A stretch of DNA of 27,794 bases from T1Sed10-7 sp047921175 (GCA_047921175.1 JBLRWQ010000040.1:1-27794), one strand, 5' to 3'; positions 15,082-21,962 are shown, numbered from the stretch's first letter. Notes: a model not told the origin generated them from the letters alone. A program made the numbers and translations.

Positions 15082-17306
15082 GCGGGCGTGACCTCCACGG
15101 GGACGCCGTTGAGCACGGCGGTGCCGGAGGGTGCGTCCAGGACGCCGCGGTCGGTGAGGTCGTTGCTGCTGGCCCCGCCGACGCGGCGGGCGGTGGTGAG
15201 CCGTACGCCCTCGCGGTCGTGCCCGAAGCCGTGGGGCAGGCTGACGACGCCGGGACGCACCGCGTCGGTCACCTCGACCGGCACCGTGACCGCCCCCGTC
15301 GCGGAGCGGACCGCCACCTCGGTGCCATCCCCGACGCCGCGGGCCGCCGCATCATCGGGGTGGAGCCAGAGGGTGCACAGCTGCTGGCCCTTGGCGAGGC
15401 GTGCGACGTTGTGGGACCAGGAGTTGTTCGTGCGCAGGTGCCGGCGCCCGACCAGCACGAGCCCGTCCGGTGGTCCAGCCAGCAGGGCGTCGAGGTGGCG
15501 CTCCAGCCGGGGCAGGTCGGCCACGACCACCTCGGGGGCCAGCTCGACCCGGCCCGAGGCGGTGGCGAGCACGTCGGGAAGCCGCGGCTGCAGGGGACCG
15601 AGGTCGACGCCGTGCGGGGCGGCCTCGAGCGCCTCGAGCGACAGCCCGTCCGGATCCAGCCCGAACCCGTCCCCGTAGGGGCCGGCCCGCACCAGCAGGT
15701 CCAGCAGCCGCAGCGGCCCCCGGTCTCCGTGGAGCGCTGCGCGGATCGCGTCCGCATCGCGGGTCGCCAGCCGGGCCGTGGGGTCGGCGACGGTCCGGGT
15801 GATCGCCTCGTGCAGCACGTACGCATCGACCGCATCGACGTCGATCGGCGGGCGCTGCCCGGTCGCGATGGCGGCCAGGGTGAGCAGGACCTCCCACTCG
15901 TCCGGCTGGCCGTCGTCCAGCGGTAGCGCGGCGGGGGAGAGGTTCGCGACGTTGCGCACCGCGAGCCCGGAGAAGGCGAGGTCGTAGTGCGCCCGCTGCA
16001 GGATCCCGGGTGGGGGCAGGAGCACGTGCGCATGGCGGGTCGTGGCGGTCACGTACGGGTCGACCGCGACGACCAGATCCAGCTGCTGCATCGCCGCGTC
16101 GAGCGCCGCGCCGTCGGGGGTGGAGAGCACCGGGTTCCCGGCGACCGTGACGAGCGCGCGGACCTGCCCCGGCCCGGGGGTGGTGATCTCCTCGACCAGG
16201 CTCGCGACCGGCAGCTCCCCGATCACCTCCGGCAGGCCCCGCACCCGGCTCGTGCGCCGGGCGTGCCGGAACGGGCGCCGCTGGCCACGGTGGTGGGCGG
16301 GCAGCGGGAACATCGCCCCGCCGCGCCGGTCGAGGTTGCCGGTCAGCACGTTGACCACGTCCACGAGCCACGAGGTCACCGTGCCGAACGCGACCGCGGT
16401 GGTCCCGAGCCGGCCGTACACCGCCGCCCGCTCGGCGCCGGCCAGCTCCCGCGCGAGAACCCGGATGTCGTCGGCCGCGAGCCCGGTGGCCGGCGCGACC
16501 CGTTCCGGCGCGTAGGGGCGTGCCAGCGCCAGCACCGCCTCGACGCCCTCGACGTGGGGTGCGAGGTGCCCACCGAGGTCGACGAGGTCCTCCTCGGCGA
16601 GGGTGTGGACGAGGGCGAGCAGCAGCAGCGCGTCGGTGCCGGGGCGGATGGCGAGGTGGCGGTCCGCCGTCGCTGCGGTGCGGGTGCGGACCGGGTCGAC
16701 GACGACAAGCCGTCCGCCGCGCCGCTGCAGCGCGGTGAGCCTTCCGGGGAGATCGGGGGCGGTCAGCAGCGAGCCGTTGGACACGCGCGGGTTCCCGCCG
16801 ACGATCACCAGCAGGTCGGTGTGGTCGAGGTCCGGGATCGGGATCGCGGACGGGTCGCCGAACATGGCCCCGCAGCTGAGGTGCTTGGGGAGCTGGTCCA
16901 CGCTCGAGGCGGAGGAGACGTTGGTCGTTCCGAGCGCCCGGATCAGGGGCTTCAGCGACAGCTGCCCGGCGAGGGTGTGGACGTTGGGGTTGCCGAGGTA
17001 GATCGCGACGGCGTCGCGGCCGTGGTCGGCCTGGACCCGGTGCAGGCGGTCCGCCACCTCGGTGTAGGCCTCGTCCCAGGTGGCGGGCCGGAGCTCGCCG
17101 TCGCGGCGGACCAGCGGGGTGCGCAGCCGGTCGGGGTCACGCTCCAGCTCGCCGATCGTGGCGCCCTTGGGGCACAGGTAGCCACGGCTGAACACGTCCT
17201 GCTCGTCGCCACGGACCGAGGTGACCTCGCCGGCGTCGTCGAGCTCGAGGCGCAGGCCGCAGGTGGCCTCGCACAGCGGACAGGTACGGATCACGGTCCG
17301 GGTCAT
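15078..17306 (-). CDS. Molybdopterin oxidoreductase (DMSO reductase superfamily), non-formate-dehydrogenase type
   Basis: A 742-residue bis-MGD enzyme of the FdhF/NapA-like class. The N-terminal [4Fe-4S] site is Cys9, Cys12, Cys16 and Cys45 (CPLCEATC, YLCPKG), with Lys47 after the last Cys. Family blocks such as TDLLVIVGGNPRVSNG, VVVDPVRTRTAATADRHLAI and LTGNLDRRGGAMFP are clear, and the C-terminal molydop-binding domain (LRTNNSWSHNVARL onward) is complete. Ungapped comparison with E. coli FdhH (GTNNVDCCARVUHGP) gives GTTNVSSASSVDQLP here, so Sec140 corresponds to Asp137 and the essential His141 to Gln138. Formate oxidation is therefore unlikely and the substrate is unknown. There is no twin-arginine signal, so it is cytoplasmic. 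ATG 17306 has AGGTGGGAG upstream. No electron-transfer subunit gene is adjacent. Confidence 0.9.
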   Translation of the reverse strand: MTRTVIRTCPLCEATCGLRLELDDAGEVTSVRGDEQDVFSRGYLCPKGATIGELERDPDRLRTPLVRRDGELRPATWDEAYTEVADRLHRVQADHGRDAVAIYLGNPNVHTLAGQLSLKPLIRALGTTNVSSASSVDQLPKHLSCGAMFGDPSAIPIPDLDHTDLLVIVGGNPRVSNGSLLTAPDLPGRLTALQRRGGRLVVVDPVRTRTAATADRHLAIRPGTDALLLLALVHTLAEEDLVDLGGHLAPHVEGVEAVLALARPYAPERVAPATGLAADDIRVLARELAGAERAAVYGRLGTTAVAFGTVTSWLVDVVNVLTGNLDRRGGAMFPLPAHHRGQRRPFRHARRTSRVRGLPEVIGELPVASLVEEITTPGPGQVRALVTVAGNPVLSTPDGAALDAAMQQLDLVVAVDPYVTATTRHAHVLLPPPGILQRAHYDLAFSGLAVRNVANLSPAALPLDDGQPDEWEVLLTLAAIATGQRPPIDVDAVDAYVLHEAITRTVADPTARLATRDADAIRAALHGDRGPLRLLDLLVRAGPYGDGFGLDPDGLSLEALEAAPHGVDLGPLQPRLPDVLATASGRVELAPEVVVADLPRLERHLDALLAGPPDGLVLVGRRHLRTNNSWSHNVARLAKGQQLCTLWLHPDDAAARGVGDGTEVAVRSATGAVTVPVEVTDAVRPGVVSLPHGFGHDREGVRLTTARRVGGASSNDLTDRGVLDAPSGTAVLNGVPVEVTPA

Positions 17307-17333
17307 GCGCGGCTCCCACCTCGCGGTGTGGGC

Positions 17334-17339
17334 ACGCTA
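17334..17339 (-). promoter_or_regulatory. TAGCGT -10 box, molybdopterin operon
   Basis: TAGCGT on the minus strand, 27 bp before ATG 17306. It would drive the molybdopterin oxidoreductase, DUF1028 and glutaminase genes. A plus-strand copy lies 50 bp away for the divergent gene. Confidence 0.4.
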
Positions 17340-17387
17340 GTGGGTCACACGCGGCTGGCGCCGCCTCATACCGGGCTGCACACCCAG

Positions 17388-17393
17388 TAGCGT
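17388..17393 (+). promoter_or_regulatory. TAGCGT -10 box, CoA-binding protein
   Basis: TAGCGT on the plus strand, 50 bp before GTG 17444, in the divergent gap with the molybdopterin operon. No -35 is recognisable. Confidence 0.35.
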
Positions 17394-17443
17394 CCCGGGA
17401 GGACGACCCCACCCGGATGTCCGCCGACGGCAGAGGAGCCCCT

Positions 17444-17875
17444 GTGGACCACGACGTGACCGCCACCGCCGACCGGATCCTCGACCGCGCGCGGGTGTTC
17501 GCGGTCGTCGGCGCTTCGCCGTCGCCCTGGCGGCCGAGCCACGGGGTGATGCGGACCCTGCTCGACCATGGCTACGAGGTGGTCCCCGTCCGGCCCGGCG
17601 TGGAGGAGATCCTCGGCCAGCGGGCCTACCCGGACCTGGCGTCCATCCCCGCCGAGGTCGAGGTGGACGTCGTCGACGTCTTCCGCCGGTCCGAGCGGGC
17701 TGGGGTCCACGTGGATGAGGCCATCGCCCGCGGGGTGGGTGCGGCCTGGCTGCAGCTCGGGGTGATCGACGAGGCTGCAGCCACCCGGGCTCGGGCGGCA
17801 GGGCTGGACGTGGTCATGGACCGCTGCCCCGCGATCGAGCTGCGCCGCCGGGGCGGCATCGGCCGCCGCCCGTAG
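17444..17875 (+). CDS. CoA-binding (YccU-like) Rossmann protein
   Basis: A 143-residue single-domain protein of the CoA_binding family: VFAVVGASPSPWRPSHGVMR at the nucleotide loop, GYEVVPVRPG, the GQRAYPDLASIPAEVEVDVV block, DVFRRSE, and GAAWLQLGVID near the end, followed by the DRCPAIE motif with the family cysteine. Small proteins of this type resemble the CoA-binding part of succinyl-CoA synthetase; their role is not established. GTG 17444 is chosen because GAGGAG lies 5 bp upstream; an ATG at 17417 is in frame but has no ribosome site. It is divergent from the molybdopterin operon and followed at 31 bp by a strong hairpin. Confidence 0.9.
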   Translation: MDHDVTATADRILDRARVFAVVGASPSPWRPSHGVMRTLLDHGYEVVPVRPGVEEILGQRAYPDLASIPAEVEVDVVDVFRRSERAGVHVDEAIARGVGAAWLQLGVIDEAAATRARAAGLDVVMDRCPAIELRRRGGIGRRP

Positions 17876-17900
17876 CTCCGGCCCGGCCCGGCCCGCGGAT

Positions 17901-17941
17901 GGTGGAACGGATCGACCACCTCCGTGTCGATCCGTTGCACC
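17901..17941 (+). terminator. Strong hairpin, copy 1 of a repeated core
   Basis: GGTGGAACGGATCGAC (17901-17916), a 9-nt loop, then GTCGATCCGTTGCACC (17926-17941): 15 of 16 positions pair. It begins 25 bp after the CoA-binding gene. No T-run follows. The inner arm AACGGATCGAC/GTCGATCCGTT and the 9-nt loop length are the same as in the hairpin at 21843-21883, so this is a repeated structure, most likely a terminator. Confidence 0.6.
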
Positions 17942-17990
17942 CGATGGGCTCCGTGCGGCCTCGACCCGGCCCCGGAGCGCCCGTGGCCCT

Positions 17991-18036
17991 CGGCGCCCGC
18001 GGTCCGCGGCGCGCTCGGTCCGCGGCGCCCGCGGTC
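17991..18036. repeat. Short GC-rich direct repeats in the gap
   Basis: Two copies of CGGCGCCCGCGGTC (17991-18004 and 18023-18036) interlock with two copies of GGTCCGCGGCGC (18001-18012 and 18017-18028). They lie in the 327-bp gene-free stretch 17876-18202. The rest of that stretch holds the hairpin before this and the operator-like repeat after it; I see no gene in it. Confidence 0.45.
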
Positions 18037-18126
18037 GCCGGTAGGTCGTCCGGCCCTGCCCGGGGATGCCGTGGCGCCAGCTGGGGGCCGGACGGCCGGC
18101 CAACTGCAACCCATCGGCCCTACTGC

Positions 18127-18160
18127 CAGCTCCTGCAGGAGATGCATCCTGCAGGAGCTG
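18127..18160. promoter_or_regulatory. Operator-like double palindrome before the PocR-type regulator
   Basis: CAGCTCCTGCAGGA (18127-18140), GATGCA, TCCTGCAGGAGCTG (18147-18160): 14-bp perfect arms. Each arm is itself a palindrome around CTGCAG (CTCCTGCAGGAG at 18130-18141; TCCTGCAGGA at 18147-18156), with centres 16 bp apart, and a third CTGCAG at 18158-18163. Two tandem dimer sites just before a regulator gene suggest autoregulation. A possible -10 (CAGGGT, 18190-18195) follows, which would make the transcript almost leaderless. Confidence 0.55.
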
Positions 18161-18202
18161 CAGAACCGGCAGCAAGCGGCACGAGTAGGCAGGGTCATCA
18201 CG

Positions 18203-18997
18203 ATGGCGTCCGGGTTCCTCACCACCCAGCAGGTCCAGGACCTGCTCGACGTGGACGCCTCCACGATCTACCGGATGGCCGGCGACGGGCGCCTGCCGGC
18301 GGTGCGGATCGGTCGCCAGTGGCGCTTCCCCGCCGCGGAGATCGAGGCGATGCTTCGCCCCGGCCACCCGCGCGCTGATGCCGTCGTGACCGAACCTACC
18401 GATGGCCTACAGCCGGGCCGAGCGAGGCCCGCGGGCCTCGCCACTGCGGCGAGCGCGGTCGTGACGCCGGCCGCCGGAGCGTCGCCGGCCCGTGCCAGCG
18501 CTCTCGCGGGACCGGCCTCGCCGGTCCCCACCCTCCCGCCACCGGATGAGCCGCCGCTGTCGCCGGTCCTCACGGTCGCCGTGCTGGAAGCGGTCGCCCC
18601 TGCGCTCGGCGTGTCCATGGTCGTCACCGATCTCGACGGCCGGCCGCTGAGCCCGATCGTGAACCCGGCGCCGGGGATCGTCGCACGCAGCCGCGATCCG
18701 GAGTTCGCCGTCGCGTGCTCGCGCGAGTGGCGCGGGTTCGCCAACGAGCCGCACCTCTCCCCGCGGCTCGTGCCGGGCCGCTTCGGGTTCCTGTGCGCCC
18801 ACAGCTTCGTGCGTCGCGGGCCGCAGCTGCTGGCCATGGTGCTGGCGGGCGGGATCGCACCGCCCGAGCGCGACGACCCGGACCTGTACCACCTCGATCA
18901 CCACCAGCACCGGCTGGTGCTGGAGGCCCTGCCGCGGACCGCGGCCCTGCTGTCCCAGCTGGTGGCGCTGACCGCCACCTCGACCGAGGCTCCCTGA
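18203..18997 (+). CDS. HTH (excisionase/MerR-like) regulator with PocR-like sensor domain
   Basis: A 264-residue protein. Residues 1-55 are an excisionase-type winged helix (FLTTQQVQDLLDVDASTIYR, GRLPAVRIGRQWRFPAAEIE). A Pro/Ala-rich linker runs to about 115. The C-terminal domain (SMVVTDLDGRPLSP, FAVACSREW, GRFGFLCAHSFV, LLAMVLAGGIAPPE) resembles the PocR ligand-binding domain, with two conserved cysteines in ACSRE and FLCAH that could bind a metal or react with sulfur species. It stands 31 bp upstream of the sulfide:quinone oxidoreductase-like gene, in the same direction, so it probably senses a sulfur compound or redox state for that operon. Operator-like repeats precede it. ATG 18203 has AGGG at 18191-18194. 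The PocR call is by pattern only. Confidence 0.72.
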   Translation: MASGFLTTQQVQDLLDVDASTIYRMAGDGRLPAVRIGRQWRFPAAEIEAMLRPGHPRADAVVTEPTDGLQPGRARPAGLATAASAVVTPAAGASPARASALAGPASPVPTLPPPDEPPLSPVLTVAVLEAVAPALGVSMVVTDLDGRPLSPIVNPAPGIVARSRDPEFAVACSREWRGFANEPHLSPRLVPGRFGFLCAHSFVRRGPQLLAMVLAGGIAPPERDDPDLYHLDHHQHRLVLEALPRTAALLSQLVALTATSTEAP

Positions 18998-19028
18998 GCC
19001 CGGTCGCCCCCGAACGAGGAGCGCTCCC

Positions 19029-20336
19029 ATGCGACGCCTTCTGGTCCTCGGTGCCGGTACCGCCGGCACGATGGCCGTCAACAAGCTCCGGCCGCTGCTG
19101 GCCGAGGACGAGTGGGACATCACCATCGTCGACCAGCGTGAGGAGCACCACTACCAGCCCGGCTACCTCTTCATCCCCTTCGGCTGGTACCGGCCCGAGC
19201 AGGTCGTCAAGTCCCGCAAGCGCCTGATCACCCGTGGGGTCACCCAGATCACCGCGGAGATCGACCGTGTCGATACGGACGCGAACACCGTCCACCTCAT
19301 CGACGGCACCGAGCTGGCCTACGACCAGCTCATCATCGCCACCGGGACCCACCCGACCCCGTCGGAGACCCCGGGCCTCGCGGAGCCGAACGCCCGCGAG
19401 CGGGGGGTGCACCACTTCTACACCCTGGAGGACTCCATCGCGCTGCGGGACGCCATGCAGCGCTTCGAGGGTGGTCGGCTGGTCGTCAACCTGATCGACC
19501 TGCCGATCAAGTGCCCGGTGGCGCCGCTCGAGTACGTGCTCCTGGCCGAGGCCTGGCTGCATGAGCGGGGCCTGCGCGAGGACACGGAGGTCATCTACGT
19601 CACCCCGCTCGACGGCCCCTTCACCAAGCCGCTGGCCTCCAAGGAGCTCGGGGGCATGTTCACCGAGCGCGGCATCGACCTCGAAGCGGACTTCCTGCTC
19701 GAGCAGATCGACCTCGACGAGCAGTGCCTGGTCAGCTACGACGAGCGGGTGGTGCCCTTCGACCTGCTGGTCACCGTGCCGATCAACCGCGGCGCCGCGT
19801 TCGTCGGCCGCTCCGGGCTCGGCGACGAACTCGACCACGTCAAGGTCGACAAGCACACCTTCCTTGCGGACGGACTGGACGACGTGTTCGCCCTGGGCGA
19901 CGCCGCGAACCTGCCCACCTCCAAGGCCGGATCGGTCGCCCACTTCGCGCTGGACGTGTTCGTGGAGAACTTCCTGCGCCACGTCGACGGGCTCGAGATG
20001 CACGAGCGCTTCGACGGCCACGCCAACTGCTTCATCGAGTCCGGCTACGGCAAGGCGATGCTGCTCGACTTCAACTACGACACCGAGCCGCTGACCGGCA
20101 CCTTCCCCTTCCCCGAGGTGGGGCCGCTCAAGCTCCTCGGCGAGAACGAGGCCAACCACTGGGGGAAGCTGGCCTTCCGCTGGATCTACTGGCACCTGCT
20201 GCTGCCCGGGAGGCCCCTGCCGCTGCACGCTGACATGTCGATGGTCGGCAAACAACGTCCGCCCGTGCCGGACCCGCATCCGGAGGCCGAGCAGGCCCCG
20301 CGCCGCACCAGCGCCCTGACGGAGGTGTCGATGTGA
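19029..20336 (+). CDS. sqr: Sulfide:quinone oxidoreductase-like flavoprotein
   Basis: A 435-residue FAD enzyme of the SQR/flavocytochrome c sulfide dehydrogenase group. The FAD Rossmann motif is LLVLGAGTAGTMAVNKL at the start; QREEHHYQPGYLFIPFG is the SQR pattern; LIIATGTHPTP and DVFALGDAANLPTSKAGSVA close the FAD site. Of the catalytic cysteines, Cys162 (LPIKCPVAPLEY) matches Cys160 and Cys334 (HANCFIESGYGKAML) probably the C-terminal one of classical SQR; the position of Cys128 is filled by His/Phe (HHFYTLED). Amphipathic segments near the end (KLAFRWIYWHLLLPG) fit peripheral membrane binding and quinone reduction. It should oxidise sulfide and release sulfur as polysulfide or to a carrier. 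GAGGAG precedes ATG 19029. It overlaps the DUF1641 gene by four bases. Confidence 0.88.
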   Translation: MRRLLVLGAGTAGTMAVNKLRPLLAEDEWDITIVDQREEHHYQPGYLFIPFGWYRPEQVVKSRKRLITRGVTQITAEIDRVDTDANTVHLIDGTELAYDQLIIATGTHPTPSETPGLAEPNARERGVHHFYTLEDSIALRDAMQRFEGGRLVVNLIDLPIKCPVAPLEYVLLAEAWLHERGLREDTEVIYVTPLDGPFTKPLASKELGGMFTERGIDLEADFLLEQIDLDEQCLVSYDERVVPFDLLVTVPINRGAAFVGRSGLGDELDHVKVDKHTFLADGLDDVFALGDAANLPTSKAGSVAHFALDVFVENFLRHVDGLEMHERFDGHANCFIESGYGKAMLLDFNYDTEPLTGTFPFPEVGPLKLLGENEANHWGKLAFRWIYWHLLLPGRPLPLHADMSMVGKQRPPVPDPHPEAEQAPRRTSALTEVSM

Positions 20337-20884
20337 CCGCCCTGGACACGCCTATGGCCGCACCCGACCGCGCCAGCAGCGAGGTGGCGAACGGCTCCTC
20401 GACCACCGAGCGGCTGGACCGCATCGAGGCCCGGCTCGAGCTGCTGCTGGACCACGCCGAGCGGCGCGACGCCGAGCTCGAGCCACTCCGGGACCTGGCC
20501 GCGGAGGTCGGGGTGCTGGCCGGCCCGGCGATGGACACCGTCACCCACCGCTTCGTCGAGCTGCAGGACCGTGGCTACGTCGCCTTCGCCCGCTCCAGCG
20601 GGCGGGTGGTGGAGCGCATCATGACCTCCTTCGACGAGGAGGACGTGGAGGCCCTCGGCGACAACGTGGTGCTGATGCTCGAGACGCTCCGTGACCTCAC
20701 CCAGCCCGAGATCCTGCAGCTGCTGCGCCAGACCGCCGGGAGCGTCGGCCACCTCGACGAGCCCGCCCACGGTGCGCCCCCATCCACCTTCGCGCTGCTC
20801 AAGCAGCTGCGCGACCCGGAGGTCCGCCGTGGCCTGGACCGCCTGCTGGGCCTGGTCCGCACCGTCGGCACCGACCAACCCTGA
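20333..20884 (+). CDS. DUF1641 family protein
   Basis: A 183-residue mostly helical protein with the DUF1641 core: VERIMTSFDEEDVEALGDNV, LMLETLRDLTQPEILQLL, then SVGHLDEPAHGAPPSTFALLKQLRDP and EVRRGLDRLLGLVRTVG. The first 50 residues form a coiled coil (TTERLDRIEARLELLLDHAE). The family has no proven function but often lies beside SQR-like or formate dehydrogenase genes and may be an accessory or membrane-docking factor. The GTG start overlaps the sqr stop (GTGA), so the two are made together, probably in fixed ratio. The 59-bp gap after it has CCGACCAC-type short repeats and an AAGGAG site for the next gene. Confidence 0.85.
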   Translation: MTALDTPMAAPDRASSEVANGSSTTERLDRIEARLELLLDHAERRDAELEPLRDLAAEVGVLAGPAMDTVTHRFVELQDRGYVAFARSSGRVVERIMTSFDEEDVEALGDNVVLMLETLRDLTQPEILQLLRQTAGSVGHLDEPAHGAPPSTFALLKQLRDPEVRRGLDRLLGLVRTVGTDQP

Positions 20885-20943
20885 CCCCGCTACACCCCGA
20901 CCCGACCACCCGACCACCCGACCTGACCCAAGGAGCACCGACC

Positions 20944-21258
20944 ATGCCGGTCGTCACCGTCCTCGACCGTGAGATCCACCTCGACGACGAGGGGTTCCTC
21001 ACCGATCCCAGCGAGTGGGACGAGGCCCTCGCCCATGAGCTCGCCGCCAACATCGGCCTCGAGCTGACCTCCCGCCACCTCGAGGTCATCGCCTTCGCCC
21101 GTGCCGACCAGGCCGAGCAGGGCGAGACCCCGACCCTGCGCCGCATGACCGCGGCCGGCGGGTTCCCGACCAAGGAGCTGTTCCAGCTGTTCCCGAAGAA
21201 GCCCGCCAAGAAGCTGTCGTACGTCGCCGGGCTGCAGAAGCCCGTCGGCTGCGTCTGA
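20944..21258 (+). CDS. TusE/DsrC-family sulfur carrier, single-cysteine type
   Basis: A 104-residue protein with the TusE/DsrC fold: DREIHLDDEGFLTDPSEWDE, ALAHELAANIGLELTSRHLEV, TPTLRRMTAAGGFPTKELFQ, LFPKKPAKKLSYVAGLQKPVGCV. The penultimate Cys103 on the flexible C-terminal arm is the sulfur-binding residue of the family. The second cysteine of true DsrC, about ten residues earlier, is absent (Leu/Ser in AKKLSYVAG), so it cannot form the DsrC trisulfide between two cysteines and is TusE-like. Near SQR and DsrE, and without tusBCD or mnmA, it most likely accepts or delivers persulfide sulfur in sulfide oxidation rather than tRNA thiolation. AAGGAG precedes ATG 20944. Confidence 0.9.
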   Translation: MPVVTVLDREIHLDDEGFLTDPSEWDEALAHELAANIGLELTSRHLEVIAFARADQAEQGETPTLRRMTAAGGFPTKELFQLFPKKPAKKLSYVAGLQKPVGCV

Positions 21259-21275
21259 CCCGGAGGAGATCCATC

Positions 21276-21797
21276 ATGACCGCCACCGACCTGAGCGCCA
21301 TGCCTGTGCCCTCCTTCGACGACGACGGCGAGGAGGAGGGCGGCCGCAAGCTCGTCCTGATCTGCTCGAAGGGCTCGCTGGACATGGCCTACCCCGGCCT
21401 GGTCCTCGCGAACGCCGCGCTGGGGGAGGGCATCGAGGTCCACATCTTCTTCACCTTCTGGGGCTTCGAGATCATCAACAAGAAGACCATGGGCGATCTG
21501 AAGTTCGTCGCCATGGGCAACCCGGCCACCCACATGCCGAACGCGGTCATGGGCCTGCCGGGGATGACCGCCGTGGCGACGAAGATGATGCGCAAGCAGA
21601 TCGCGGAGCTCGACATCCCCGAGGTGCCGGAGTTCCTCGACCTCATCCACGAGTCCGGTGGGCACCTGTGGGCCTGCCGCATGTCGGCCGACATGAACAA
21701 GCTCACCGAGGATGACCTCTACGACGGCGTCGAGGGCATCATCAGCGCCACCGACTTCATGGAGCTGTCCGAGGGCGCCCAGACCATCTTCATCTGA
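21276..21797 (+). CDS. DsrE-family sulfurtransferase (DsrE2-like)
   Basis: A 173-residue DsrE/DsrF/DrsH-like protein. After an acidic N-terminus it reads LVLICSKGSLDMAYPGLVLA (Cys30), IEVHIFFTFWGFEIINK, MGNPATHMPNAVMGLPGM, GGHLWACRMSADMNKLTEDD, GVEGIISATDFMELS. Cys30 in the CSKGSLD loop and the Cys of WACRMS are the conserved positions of the DsrE2-type branch; the latter is the usual persulfide site. DsrE2 proteins carry sulfur, often next to TusA and rhodanese, neither of which is here. It lies 17 bp after the TusE/DsrC gene with GGAGGAG in the gap, and is the last gene of the unit; a strong hairpin follows 45 bp after the stop. Direct transfer between Cys of this protein and Cys103 of the neighbour is plausible. 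Confidence 0.9.
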   Translation: MTATDLSAMPVPSFDDDGEEEGGRKLVLICSKGSLDMAYPGLVLANAALGEGIEVHIFFTFWGFEIINKKTMGDLKFVAMGNPATHMPNAVMGLPGMTAVATKMMRKQIAELDIPEVPEFLDLIHESGGHLWACRMSADMNKLTEDDLYDGVEGIISATDFMELSEGAQTIFI

Positions 21798-21842
21798 CCG
21801 GTCGGCGCCGCTCCTCCCGGGCAGCGCACAACCCCGCAGCAG

Positions 21843-21883
21843 GCAGGAACGGATCGACGTGTCAGGCGTCGATCCGTTCCTGC
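21843..21883 (+). terminator. Strong hairpin, copy 2 of a repeated core
   Basis: GCAGGAACGGATCGAC (21843-21858), 9-nt loop GTGTCAGGC, GTCGATCCGTTCCTGC (21868-21883): all 16 positions pair. It ends the sulfur operon. No T-run follows. The inner 11-bp arm is identical to that at 17906-17936. Confidence 0.68.
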
Positions 21884-21962
21884 ATCCCGCCGCGTAGGGC
21901 CATCGCCCCTGCCGCCGGGCACGTGGCAGGGCCAGACTGGAAGCCCGGACCGGTGGGCGATC

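Noticed and set aside
15078..17306. Annotation as formate dehydrogenase.
   Set aside because: The Sec/Cys-His pair is replaced by Asp-Gln and no partner subunit is adjacent.
20885..20943. CCGACCAC-type repeats as a CRISPR or regulatory array.
   Set aside because: Only three short imperfect units with no spacers, in a 59-bp gap; chance in GC-rich DNA is enough. No CRISPR array was seen anywhere.
20944..21258. A complete reverse dissimilatory sulfite reductase (rDsr) pathway.
   Set aside because: No dsrAB or dsrMKJOP genes are in the window and the DsrC-like protein lacks one of its two cysteines.
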